Shown one piece after another: positions 55,299-63,687 of a DNA stretch of 64,000 nucleotides. Position 1 is the first letter of the stretch. Each line of letters begins with the position of its first letter. Below the pieces are notes generated by a model that was not told the origin of the DNA, did no database searches, and saw only the letters and a list, made by a program, of their open reading frames with translations. A program made the translations under genes and the position numbers. This DNA comes from Maribacter polysiphoniae (GTDB lineage: Bacteria; Bacteroidota; Bacteroidia; Flavobacteriales; Flavobacteriaceae). Location: contig NZ_QGGQ01000001.1 of NCBI RefSeq assembly GCF_003148665.1, positions 969,298 through 1,033,297 on the forward strand. The letters run 5' to 3'.

Positions 55299-56732
55299 AT
55301 GAAAATACTTAAACGACTATTAAAAATTGTATTTGCGCTCATTGGAGTACTTGTCATAACTGGAATCATTACACTTTGGGTTGATTCAAAAAGAACTAAT
55401 TACTTAAAGGTTAACAAAAATGACCCTACATCTAATAATTCTTATCTAATTACTAATGTCAATATAATTCCAATGAATCAAGACACCGTTTTAGTAAATA
55501 AAATGGTTTATATTAAGGAGGGAATTATTGAAAAGATTGCAGATAATATTGAGGTAAGTGAAATTCAAATTATTGATGCAAAGAACAAGTATCTAACACC
55601 AGGTCTTATTGATATGCATGTTCATGTTTGGGATAAGTATGAGCTTGGTCTTTATTTGTCAAATGGTGTTACTGCGGTAAGAAATTTATGGGGTATGCCT
55701 ATGCATTTAAGAATTAAAGAAGATGTAATTAAGGGCGGTATCATTTCACCTACGTTTTTTACTACAGGACCAAAACTAACTGGTCGAGAATTCATAGGTG
55801 ACGATAATTTGAATCTAACTAATCCTGGTGAGGCCAAAGAAAAGGTGATTGCATATAAAAATAGAGGTTACGACTTCATCAAAACTTATTACGGATTGGA
55901 AAAAGAAATCTTTGATGCCGTGATTGAACAAGCTAAAATTTCTGAAATCGATATCGTTGCTCATCCCTCTCAAAAAGTACCATTTTCATATCATTTAAAT
56001 CCCCAAATCAAATCTATTGAGCATGCCGAAGAAATCGTACAGCAACCTTTGCAGTTTGATTTAGACACCATTAAACTGCAACCAATTATTGATTCAATAG
56101 CGGAATCAAAACACACAAGTTATTGTCCAACAATTGTGGTATTTAATAATATCTACCAAATGATGATTGATGATTCGATTTTAGATTCAGAATCATTGGG
56201 GTACATGAATCCACTCATCAAAAGGGTAGATAGCAAAAATCAATTTGACCGTTGGTTTAATGCCAAACAAGAAGATCCAACCGCAGTCAGTAGAATAAAA
56301 AATCAACATGATTTTCATATTACAATTGTACAAAAACTGCATGAAGCTGGTGTAAGTATAGTTTGCGGAACGGATGCTGGTATTGGTGTTACCATACCGG
56401 GATTTTCAATGCATAAAGAGCTTAAATTTTACAAAGAAGCAGGTCTTTCTAATTACGAAGTATTGAAAACAGCTACTGTAAATGCTTCCAAAACGCATTC
56501 CTTTATGAATTCTATGGGAACTATTGAGGCGGGTAAAATTGCTAATTTATTATTAGTTGACGAAAATCCTCTTTTAGTGTTGTCGTCACTTGAAAACCCG
56601 ACCAACGTTTTTGTAAATGGACGGAAATTAGATAGAAAGACTTTAGAATCTTATAATGAAAAGGCAAAGAATCGGAAGAATCTAATGGCTTCTGCTCTTA
56701 GGTATTTAGAAAACTTAATATTTGAAAAATAA
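55299..56732 (+). CDS. Exported amidohydrolase-family protein
   Basis: The ATG at 55299 gives 477 residues with an N-terminal membrane anchor (about 9-27). Metal-binding motifs of the amidohydrolase superfamily are visible: GLIDMHVHVWD (His-x-His), DIVAHPSQ, IEHAEE and CGTDAGIG, then the C-terminal IEAGKIANLLLVDENPL. The subgroup resembles imidazolonepropionase/prolidase-like amidohydrolases. The substrate is not readable. Codon use is more AT-rich than in the genes left of 54.9 kb. It is bounded by RC repeats. Confidence 0.8.
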   Translation: MKILKRLLKIVFALIGVLVITGIITLWVDSKRTNYLKVNKNDPTSNNSYLITNVNIIPMNQDTVLVNKMVYIKEGIIEKIADNIEVSEIQIIDAKNKYLTPGLIDMHVHVWDKYELGLYLSNGVTAVRNLWGMPMHLRIKEDVIKGGIISPTFFTTGPKLTGREFIGDDNLNLTNPGEAKEKVIAYKNRGYDFIKTYYGLEKEIFDAVIEQAKISEIDIVAHPSQKVPFSYHLNPQIKSIEHAEEIVQQPLQFDLDTIKLQPIIDSIAESKHTSYCPTIVVFNNIYQMMIDDSILDSESLGYMNPLIKRVDSKNQFDRWFNAKQEDPTAVSRIKNQHDFHITIVQKLHEAGVSIVCGTDAGIGVTIPGFSMHKELKFYKEAGLSNYEVLKTATVNASKTHSFMNSMGTIEAGKIANLLLVDENPLLVLSSLENPTNVFVNGRKLDRKTLESYNEKAKNRKNLMASALRYLENLIFEK

Positions 56733-56779
56733 ACTAATGCCAACAAAGCCTCCTATGAAAAGCCCTAGTCCAGTTCTCT

Positions 56780-56797
56780 AAAGTTCAAATAAAGGAT
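56780..56797. repeat. RC repeat core (partial copy)
   Basis: AAAGTTCAAATAAAGGAT is identical to the 3' end of RC copy 1 (55172-55189). It lies between the amidohydrolase stop and the next gene. Confidence 0.7.
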
Positions 56798-56846
56798 CAC
56801 AAAATATACGCGCCGAACCGTTACCACACATTTTTTAAACGAGATT

Positions 56847-57314
56847 ATGAAAAAATGGAATTTCAAAGTAAAAAGTAATCCTAAAGAGATAGGTCAGAAT
56901 TTAGAATCCGAACTTAAATCTGTAGACGGATTAGTGTTTAATTTAAAACGAGATAGAAAAAATGCTATAAAATTCAAAATGCGTAAACGGATTCAATATG
57001 CTTGGTACCTAATTTATCTTAACAATGTAATTGTTGATGGAAAATTATCAAAAACAGATATTGAAAATGAGACCGATGTAGAAATTTTATTTAGTCAGCA
57101 CTTTTTATGGAAATCAGTAATATTCACATATGCATTTTTGATTTTGGGCCTTCTGATTGGTCTCATTCTAGGTAAAATCAGTGGTGTTTCAACGTATTTG
57201 TTTGGCGCATTAATTATAGCAATGGGCATTTTATTATGGAATACCGTCCAAAAGAAATATCAGAGGAATGTTCAAGAATATAAAACATTGATTTCTGAAA
57301 TATTAGGGATTTAA
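56847..57314 (+). CDS. Small membrane protein of unknown function
   Basis: The 155-residue protein begins MKKWNFKVKSNPKEIGQNLESELKSVDG, a lysine-rich cytoplasmic part (1-88), followed by two membrane helices (about 90-108 and 113-131) and a short charged tail. I do not recognise a named family. It is AT-rich and lies between RC repeats, downstream of the amidohydrolase. Confidence 0.6.
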   Translation: MKKWNFKVKSNPKEIGQNLESELKSVDGLVFNLKRDRKNAIKFKMRKRIQYAWYLIYLNNVIVDGKLSKTDIENETDVEILFSQHFLWKSVIFTYAFLILGLLIGLILGKISGVSTYLFGALIIAMGILLWNTVQKKYQRNVQEYKTLISEILGI

Positions 57315-57373
57315 AAGGATACAAGTCTGTAGTTGGAATTTACTCTTACGGATAATTTTTTTTATTAGCTTAA

Positions 57374-57445
57374 GTAGCCTTCCCATTTTCGCCCACAGTT
57401 CAAAATATAAATCAGTATCTTTAAAATAGTTCAAATAAGGGTAGG
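57374..57445. repeat. Dispersed repeat RC, copy 2
   Basis: Starts GTAGCCTTCCCATTTTCG and ends AGTTCAAATAAGGGTAGG, aligning over its whole length with copy 1. A further core AGTTCAAATAAGG follows at 57484-57496, directly before the alpha/beta-hydrolase gene. Confidence 0.75.
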
Positions 57446-57515
57446 GATAGAACACATTCTCGGCAAACCAATACAGAATTGAAAGTTCAAATAAGGAATT
57501 TGATAAAAACAGATT

Positions 57516-58448
57516 ATGGCCCAGGGAAATTGTATTTCGATTGACATTAAAACAGCTAAAAAATTGAAAGGTTTTTCCATTTTTTTGGGAATATTCTTTT
57601 TCTTTTCTACACAGAATCAAGTAAAATCCCAATCATTGGACTCCATAAAATCCGAGAAAGTAACATTCAAGAGTAAAGGAGTGATTCTCGAAGGAACAAT
57701 CTATAAACCGGAACATTCCCATGCCGCACTAGTCATTGTACATGGTTCAGGTCAGGAGCCTCGAATGACTGGGTTTGCAGAACTTTTGGCAAAAAATGGC
57801 ATCTCGGTGTTAACCTATGATAAGCGAGGGGTTGGGGAATCGGGCGGAGTTTATGCCGGTCCGGAAGTAGGGACAAACAACATTGATTCGGTCAACCTCG
57901 ATCTATTGGCGAAAGATGCAAGTGCTGCTGTGGACATACTTCATCACAAGAACAAAAAAATACCTATAGGTCTTGTGGGTTTCAGCCAAGCAGGATGGAT
58001 AATCCCAATTGCAGCAAATAGGAACCCGTTAGTGGAATACATGATTTTATTTAGTTGCCCTACAGTTACAACTCTGGAACAACTTAGATTTCAGTTTTAC
58101 ACAGATGGGAGAACTGATTTTTGGGAAAATCACACGGAGGCAGAAGTGCGCGAACATATCAAGAACGATCCTGATCGCTATCAATTTAAAAGTACTGACC
58201 CTAAAGATGCTCTGAGTACGCTTTCAATTCCAGGTCTTTGGCTTTTTGGAGAGAAAGATATACAGATTCCAGTAAAGTTGGGTATCGAGCATCTTAATGC
58301 ATTTAAAGTTACGGGAAAACCTTTCGAATACTGTTTATTCCCAACACTAGGTCATAATACGGCATTTTCAGATGCTACTGAACCCGTTGATATTGTAATT
58401 CAATGGATAAATAGAAAATATAATACGAATAGCGGTGCTAAAGATTAG
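57516..58448 (+). CDS. Secreted alpha/beta-hydrolase
   Basis: The 310-residue protein has a hydrophobic N-terminal segment (about 19-32) as signal or anchor. It shows VHGSGQEP (oxyanion region), YDKRGVGESGG, nucleophile Ser157 in GFSQAGW, the acid in LFGEKDIQIP and His in LGHNTAF. It resembles dienelactone hydrolase/BAAT-type esterases. It begins 20 bp after the last RC core. Substrate unknown. Confidence 0.8.
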   Translation: MAQGNCISIDIKTAKKLKGFSIFLGIFFFFSTQNQVKSQSLDSIKSEKVTFKSKGVILEGTIYKPEHSHAALVIVHGSGQEPRMTGFAELLAKNGISVLTYDKRGVGESGGVYAGPEVGTNNIDSVNLDLLAKDASAAVDILHHKNKKIPIGLVGFSQAGWIIPIAANRNPLVEYMILFSCPTVTTLEQLRFQFYTDGRTDFWENHTEAEVREHIKNDPDRYQFKSTDPKDALSTLSIPGLWLFGEKDIQIPVKLGIEHLNAFKVTGKPFEYCLFPTLGHNTAFSDATEPVDIVIQWINRKYNTNSGAKD

Positions 58449-58531
58449 GGCAACAATAAATTCCAATTCTCATTAACCATATTGAGTTTTGATTTGAGGT
58501 TACCTTTGTTTATTTCCATTTATAGTTTGAT

Positions 58532-58984
58532 TTAGAATCCATAAGCTTTTTTTGCACTTTCAATTTGTTCTTTTTCCGTTGTTTCAGGATAGAGAATATA
58601 TTTAGGTGCAATAATTGGTTTAGTTTGTTCTATGGTAATTTCTGTTATGGATGAAAAGGGAAATTTTCCATGAGTCATCTTGGACAATGTTTTTTCCATT
58701 TCCAGAAAATCAGAATTGGTTTTTTCAATAATTCGTGCTTTTCCTTTTAATTGAAATCCTTTCTGTACCAAAATATCGATGAAGCTTATGCAAACATTTT
58801 CGTTCTGTTTGATGTTTTTAATCGTTTGGGGTGAAGCAATATTCGCAATAATGATCTTGTCTGCTCCGTAATAGTTGAAAATTTCTTTTGGTGAAACGTT
58901 CGGGATATTTTCAGCTGATACGGTTGCAAGCCAGCAAAGAACACTTCTATTTATATATTCCGTAATGTCCGTTGTTAGTTTCAT
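58532..58984 (-). CDS. Pyridoxamine 5'-phosphate oxidase-fold protein
   Basis: The ATG at 58984 gives 150 residues, a split beta-barrel flavin-binding protein (RSVLCWLATVSAENIPNVSPKEIF, ADKIIIANIASPQTIKNI, VQKGFQLKGKARII). The frame extends upstream to 59218, but that part runs through repeat RA and is not credible coding sequence. It would bind FMN or a related cofactor. It is separated from the next gene by three repeat structures. Confidence 0.8.
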   Translation of the reverse strand: MKLTTDITEYINRSVLCWLATVSAENIPNVSPKEIFNYYGADKIIIANIASPQTIKNIKQNENVCISFIDILVQKGFQLKGKARIIEKTNSDFLEMEKTLSKMTHGKFPFSSITEITIEQTKPIIAPKYILYPETTEKEQIESAKKAYGF

Positions 58985-59005
58985 TTTTTTTAGCTTGTGT
59001 ACAAT

Positions 59006-59156
59006 GTCCACTGTGTATGGCGTAGTGGGGCGCGCCCACGGATAACCATACTTGCCCCTTATTCGCTTTACACGCTGATGTGTGTAGTTTCGTGTGGAGT
59101 TCCCGTGGACTCGAATAAATATACAATAATATGGCGAGGAGCAATTAACAGTGGAC
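59006..59156. repeat. Dispersed repeat RA, copy 1, with terminal inverted repeats
   Basis: About 151 bp bounded by a perfect 9-bp inverted repeat (GTCCACTGT at 59006-59014, ACAGTGGAC at 59148-59156). Most of it matches 63528-63659, including TGTATGGCGTAGTGGGG, TACACGCTGATGTGTGTAG and CCCGTGGACTCGAATAAATA. Inner palindromes (TACAC/GTGTA) suggest a folded structure. Confidence 0.8.
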
Positions 59157-59157
59157 G

Positions 59158-59229
59158 ATGGTATGTAATTAGTAGAAGGGAAGCGTTTACAAAACGCGAT
59201 TCTACGTGCTGCAGGCAATTACATACCAT
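59158..59229. repeat. 72-bp nested foldback structure
   Basis: Outer arms ATGGTATGTAATT (59158-59170) and AATTACATACCAT (59217-59229) are perfect complements. Inside them GTAGAA pairs with TTCTAC, and inside that GCGTTT pairs with AAACGC around ACA. The whole element folds into a long hairpin with small asymmetric bulges, reminiscent of a recombination site or a MITE, and directly follows RA copy 1. Confidence 0.8.
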
Positions 59230-59247
59230 TGTGATTGCATATGGTTT

Positions 59248-59350
59248 GTTGCGTGGTTTAGTGGTTAATTTAGCAAGTACACGCCGAACTGAAAATCCGA
59301 GAGCCCGGACGCTTCAGGTTCGGAAGTAGGCGGGAACAAGCTATTACTTA
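59248..59350. repeat. Dispersed repeat RB, copy 1
   Basis: About 103 bp with GTGGTTTAGTGGTTAATTTAGCAA, then CCCGGACGCTTC, GGTTCG and AAGTAGGC. It matches 61178-61276. A stem CCGAACTGAA / TTCAgGTTCGG is formed within it. It ends 23 bp from the stop codon of the S15 hydrolase gene. Confidence 0.8.
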
Positions 59351-59372
59351 TGGCCATAGTTATACACATGTT

Positions 59373-61133
59373 TTATTCTACTATTGGTAATTCCAAAAAA
59401 GATTTGTTTGTTTTATTCCTGTATATGCTGAAAGTTGGTGTTCCTTCGGTCGGGACTTTGTCAAATGTGTCCTTATCCGCTCCAGAAATCGCAATTCTGA
59501 TAGAATGTCCTTTCTTGATGAGAATGGATGTTGGGTGTAATTTAAAGCTGACTTCTTCAATTTTATCAATGGACATAGGTGATGCATCTGATTTTCTAAA
59601 TGAATGATACGGTATCTTATCAAACATATCATTCTTAGATAATTTTCGATGTTCGAGCAAAAGCCCTCCTTCTGTTATATATCTGCTTCTTCCGCTTGGA
59701 TCAACATCTTCTAAGTAGACAAAAATCCCCCCTTCTTTGTGTGTTGAAGACAGATTGAGGGAAATTACAGGTGTTCCTGTGATTTGAAGAGGTTCTGCAA
59801 GAGGTGCGGTAGTATATGTCAACATTAAAGAATCGGCAGCATTGCGATTATCGAGGTTAAGAATATGTTTTCCCATTTGGGTTGTCCATCTATTATTTGT
59901 ACCAGTACTTACCGAAAAGTCAACCAGATATTCATCCATACCTAGATGTTCATCAGATGATGAAGTATTTAATTCCCCGTTGGCATCTAAAAAGTATTGG
60001 ATTCTTTGTTGCCCTTTAGGCGGCCAAATATCAGATTGTTTAAACGATTCCTCTCCAAAATTATAGTACTTAATGGTTGGCCAAGCCTCAACTCCTTTGT
60101 CTTTTTCTTTTAGGTAATGGTCAAAGAAGTCCAATCGCAGTTTAAGCTGTTCAGTAACCGATGGAACAGGGGCCACCATTTTATCAGAAACAAGAAAAGG
60201 GCTGGCATGAGAACCTCCGCCATGAGAAGTTGGCATCATGACTACTTTCTGCGGATTATCAAAATGTTGCAACCGTAATAAAGTACCTTCTGCCGTACCT
60301 GCATCCAGCCAACTTGTAAGCACAAGCATGGGTATATTTGATTCCGAAATTTCCTTTTTCCAGTGCAGGGGGTCGAGTTCTTCGAATTTGAAATCCCCAA
60401 ATTTGGAATCCTTATATGGTGCTTTAGTAAGAGCTTCCAATACGATTGTGTTGTTTTCATGTTCTTTGATTGCATCCATTGGAAAATCTTCACCGACACG
60501 CCTCACACTTGCACCCAGATTCTCCACGGAATTTTGGTCTAACCAATCAACATATTGACTCCATGGCGCTATAAAACTTGTTGCAAGCATTCCATAGGGA
60601 CGACTAGGGCTTTCATATACGTCAAAATCTGACCACCCAGGAATGACTGCTTTAATGGCTGGGTGTTGCGTTGCACATAAAAGCTCCGCTGTTGTCCCAG
60701 CGTAAGAAGTGCCATAGGCTCCCACGTTGCCATCAGACCATGTTTGATTGACAACCCAATCAACAATGTACCAAGCATCTTTCACCTCCGTAGGCGTGTA
60801 TTCGGCTTTACGAACTCCATATGAAGCACCCGTTCCTCTAACATCAACTTTGGCAAGGATGTAATCATGATCAAGAAAATACTTGTCTAATTGGTTGAGG
60901 GAAGCAATTGGCTTCCCTGATTTCGGGTCTTCTTTACCTCTCCAGTATCGAGTCAATTCGAAGAGCACAGGAAGTTTTTTATTTTTATAATCTTCTGGGA
61001 AGTAAACGTCCATAGCCAACTTGGTTCCATTGACAGCAGGGATGTAATAAGACTCAACCGTATTAGTTTGTGAAAAACCGAATTGATAAGTTGAAACAAA
61101 AAAGAGTATAAATAAAAATCTTTTAGCTGTCAT
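59373..61133 (-). CDS. CocE/NonD-family (peptidase S15-type) hydrolase, secreted
   Basis: The 586-residue protein has a signal peptide ending at GFS-Q. The S15/CocE alpha/beta-hydrolase domain (about 30-340) has DVRGTGAS, nucleophile Ser143 (GTSYAG), the acid in TSWLDAGT and a His in TSHGGGSHASP. A C-terminal jelly-roll (about 360-580) is typical of X-Pro dipeptidyl-peptidase/glutaryl-7-ACA acylase-like enzymes. It probably cleaves acyl-amide or ester bonds outside the cytoplasm. The gene is flanked on both sides by RB repeats. Confidence 0.88.
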   Translation of the reverse strand: MTAKRFLFILFFVSTYQFGFSQTNTVESYYIPAVNGTKLAMDVYFPEDYKNKKLPVLFELTRYWRGKEDPKSGKPIASLNQLDKYFLDHDYILAKVDVRGTGASYGVRKAEYTPTEVKDAWYIVDWVVNQTWSDGNVGAYGTSYAGTTAELLCATQHPAIKAVIPGWSDFDVYESPSRPYGMLATSFIAPWSQYVDWLDQNSVENLGASVRRVGEDFPMDAIKEHENNTIVLEALTKAPYKDSKFGDFKFEELDPLHWKKEISESNIPMLVLTSWLDAGTAEGTLLRLQHFDNPQKVVMMPTSHGGGSHASPFLVSDKMVAPVPSVTEQLKLRLDFFDHYLKEKDKGVEAWPTIKYYNFGEESFKQSDIWPPKGQQRIQYFLDANGELNTSSSDEHLGMDEYLVDFSVSTGTNNRWTTQMGKHILNLDNRNAADSLMLTYTTAPLAEPLQITGTPVISLNLSSTHKEGGIFVYLEDVDPSGRSRYITEGGLLLEHRKLSKNDMFDKIPYHSFRKSDASPMSIDKIEEVSFKLHPTSILIKKGHSIRIAISGADKDTFDKVPTEGTPTFSIYRNKTNKSFLELPIVE

Positions 61134-61177
61134 TTTCTAGGTGTGTTAAATTGTGCACAATGGTTCGGCTATGGGTA

Positions 61178-61276
61178 GTTGCTTGGTTTAGTGGTTAATT
61201 TAGCAAATAAAAATCGAATAGAAAATCCCCGGACGCTTCGGGGTTCGTAAGTAGGCTAGAACTAGCAATTGATTAT
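61178..61276. repeat. Dispersed repeat RB, copy 2
   Basis: About 99 bp, same orientation as copy 1 and sharing a run TGGTTTAGTGGTTAATTT plus AGCAA, CCCGGACGCTTC and GTAAGTAGGC. The internal stem differs in sequence (CGAA...CCCCG/CGGGG-TTCG) but is kept in place. It ends 20 bp from the stop codon of the next gene, the same arrangement as copy 1. Confidence 0.8.
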
Positions 61277-61295
61277 TCTCGTTGATGTACTTTCG

Positions 61296-62510
61296 TTATT
61301 TTTCATCAGGTTGAATCCAGTCTGCATTTCGAACAAGTAGTATGTATTGCGCATAATCAGTAGTAGATGTGCCATCTATAATATCATAAGCATCCCAAAT
61401 AGTTATCAGTTTTTTAACTTTAGTTCCTCTAGTCGAATTTAAATAAGGTGAATCTTTAGCATCTAATTTAAGCAAACTTATGGTGTTTGGTTCTGTTACC
61501 TTTTTATAGTCTGCTATACCTTCTATGTACATAAAAAGTCTATTGTCTTGTGAGTAGTGAAATCTTGTAAACGCTTTGTCTTTGTCTTGCATAAACTTTG
61601 GTAGTGCTCTGCTATCTACAGTTAATTTAGAGTCTATATACAAGGTGTTTAGACTAACCATTTTGTTAGTGTATGGTAAAGTACTGTCTTTTTTTATTCG
61701 TCCAGCAAAAGTATAGCTATAGGCTTGTAGTGTATGAGAAAAGCCAAAGCCACCATAAATGTTCTTGCTTTCCCATTGATTTTGTTTGTATAATCTTTTA
61801 AAATTTAGATACATAAATGTATCTCTATTTATTGTTCTTCCATAATTAGAAATATTGTATTCTATATTTCTTAATAAATTCAGCGTGTTTTTATCCAGTT
61901 GCGATTTCTCTTTTTCTAGAATGTTATTGAGTTTATTTTTAGACCAAGAAATTAAAGAATCATTCTCACTATGAATCTCATTATGATATTTCTGCGGAAG
62001 TTTTTCTTTTAATAATTTTCGAATTAGTTCAAAGTCTGCAATTCTATCAATACCAACAAGTTTAAACTTTGAATTTTCAGGTAGTTGATCATAAAATGTT
62101 CTCATTTTCACCCATTTATTTCTGTATTGCTCAGAAATACTTCCTATATAAACTGGCCATTCCTTTAATATGTTTTTGAGTTCCAATTCATTAGACCCTT
62201 TTAAGTACTCTTGTAAATAATAAGCTTGAGCTATATCCATTTCGGACAAATAAACATCAATCTTTATTCTTTCGTTAAGTTGTGTAAATAGTGCAAAATC
62301 AATTCTTGGAGATGTTTCCACTTCGTGTACTTCACCTACTAAAAAGAGTTTGTTTTGATAGAATATTTCGTCTAGTGAATTAAACTGCAATGAATCTGTC
62401 ATTTTTACTACTTCCGTATGTTCTTTTAAATAGTTTACATACTTACTAGAAGAGCAACTAAATAAAAGTACTATTGAAATTACTAAGATAAAAAGTGTAC
62501 GCGTTTTCAT
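61296..62510 (-). CDS. Lipoprotein of the EreA/ChaN/Tiki-like superfamily (tentative)
   Basis: The 404-residue protein has a lipoprotein signal (LLFSC, Cys about residue 19). The segment KLFLVGEVHEVETSPRIDFALF (about 54-75) with a glutamate-histidine pair, and VYLSEMDIAQAYYLQEYL after it, resemble the GE-H motifs of erythromycin-esterase/ChaN-type domains; FGFSHTLQA (about 254) may give a later His. No named family is certain. It is AT-rich and sits between RB copy 2 and the LytTR gene, with which it may be co-transcribed (102-bp gap). Confidence 0.5.
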   Translation of the reverse strand: MKTRTLFILVISIVLLFSCSSSKYVNYLKEHTEVVKMTDSLQFNSLDEIFYQNKLFLVGEVHEVETSPRIDFALFTQLNERIKIDVYLSEMDIAQAYYLQEYLKGSNELELKNILKEWPVYIGSISEQYRNKWVKMRTFYDQLPENSKFKLVGIDRIADFELIRKLLKEKLPQKYHNEIHSENDSLISWSKNKLNNILEKEKSQLDKNTLNLLRNIEYNISNYGRTINRDTFMYLNFKRLYKQNQWESKNIYGGFGFSHTLQAYSYTFAGRIKKDSTLPYTNKMVSLNTLYIDSKLTVDSRALPKFMQDKDKAFTRFHYSQDNRLFMYIEGIADYKKVTEPNTISLLKLDAKDSPYLNSTRGTKVKKLITIWDAYDIIDGTSTTDYAQYILLVRNADWIQPDEK

Positions 62511-62612
62511 TTGTTTGTTTTTAAGTTCTAAACAAAAAGAAGAAATAAAAACAAAAGCAAAAAAAGAGTGTGACTAACTTGAAATGTTTGGGTTGAAATT
62601 GAGGTGTTTGGG

Positions 62613-63446
62613 CTAGTTCTGAAGCTCTTGGGATGAAATTGAAAGCCTTTTATTTAAGGCCTTATAGTACAGTTGAGAAATAGGAATCGTTTCTTCAGTT
62701 TCTGAGATTCTTATAAAACGCTTCCTTGCATTACCTTCTACAGTTTTAAGATAATCGAGATTTACCAAGTAAGAACGATGTACTTGCCAGGCCTCTGGTA
62801 ATTGTTTCATAGTATTGGATAATGTATTACGAAATGTTTGTTGTTGTATTCCATTTTTACTTTTAAAATAAACATCTACATAATTTTGTTGAGCTTTTGC
62901 GAAAATAAAGTCTGATTCAAAAATTGTTAATGTTTCAGCTTTATTGTTCCCAACAATAGTAACCGTTTTTGTGATATTTCCTTTAGAGTACAACGGAACC
63001 TCTATCAAGCCATATTTAGAGCGTAAATAAAGCCATAATGGCACTACGATGGGTATAAATGGTACTACAAAGGATTTTATAAAACCCCATATGGCTTCAG
63101 CGGTAAATGAAGTTAGTCCGCTTATCGCATAAAAATGGTAAAAAAAAGAGAAAAGACATATTAGAAAGAGTGTTACTGTGATATACAGCGTCTCATTTAT
63201 TACAAACCAGCGGTTTGTTTGAATTTTATAAACGTAATTTTCAATAGGGTGAATAAGCACTAGGGGAATTATTATGCAAAGTGCATAACCCGAAAGAATT
63301 AAATATTTAAAAGAGAAAGTATTACTATTATCAAAAGGCTCTAAGGTAATTAACAAAACTGGAATTAATACGCCTAACAATAACGCAATCAAAAAAGTAT
63401 GTTTCCACTTTTTGGTGTATGCGATCGTTCTATTTAGTGAAATCAT
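62613..63446 (-). CDS. Membrane-bound LytTR transcriptional regulator
   Basis: The 277-residue protein has four membrane helices in residues 15-145 and a C-terminal LytTR DNA-binding domain (about 175-270: FIFAKAQQNYVDVYF, FRNTLSNTMKQLPEAWQVHRSYLVNL). There is no receiver domain, so sensing must be through the membrane part or a partner. It is upstream of, and co-directional with, the EreA/ChaN-like gene, its likely target. Confidence 0.85.
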   Translation of the reverse strand: MISLNRTIAYTKKWKHTFLIALLLGVLIPVLLITLEPFDNSNTFSFKYLILSGYALCIIIPLVLIHPIENYVYKIQTNRWFVINETLYITVTLFLICLFSFFYHFYAISGLTSFTAEAIWGFIKSFVVPFIPIVVPLWLYLRSKYGLIEVPLYSKGNITKTVTIVGNNKAETLTIFESDFIFAKAQQNYVDVYFKSKNGIQQQTFRNTLSNTMKQLPEAWQVHRSYLVNLDYLKTVEGNARKRFIRISETEETIPISQLYYKALNKRLSISSQELQN

Positions 63447-63527
63447 TGTTTTTTTACAATTGTTTTTTGTGTCTAAAAATCTAATTTAAGTTATTCCAGT
63501 TTAAACAGCTCGTTAATTATGCCTAAC

Positions 63528-63659
63528 GTCCATTGTGTATGGCGTAGTGGGGTGCACCTCATGGATAGCCATAATTGCGCCGCATTCGCGATACACGCTG
63601 ATGTGTGTAGTTCCCGTGGACTCGAATAAATATACAATATATGGCGAGGTGCAATTAAC
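63528..63659. repeat. Dispersed repeat RA, copy 2
   Basis: About 132 bp matching copy 1 at 59006, starting GTCCATTGTGTATGGCG and ending GCAATTAAC. It lacks a stretch of about 17 bp found in copy 1 before CCCGTGGACTCG, and the right terminal arm differs. It is preceded by GCCTAAC and followed about 30 bp later by the IS256-type element. Confidence 0.8.
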
Positions 63660-63687
63660 GGTATTGTGTATGCGGTGTTACCAGTGA

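Noticed and set aside
58985..59218. N-terminal extension of the PPOX-fold protein
   Set aside because: The extension is encoded by repeat RA and foldback sequence, is rich in basic and Pro residues, and the conserved domain begins right at the ATG at 58984.
58997..59329. 110-codon plus-strand frame through RA, the foldback and RB
   Set aside because: It runs across three structured repeats and shows no protein-like composition or domain.
63521..63680. Calling RA copy 2 a true integron attC site
   Set aside because: GCCTAAC fits the RYYYAAC core, but I find no GTTRRRY partner at the other end (GTTACCA does not fit) and no integrase in the window.
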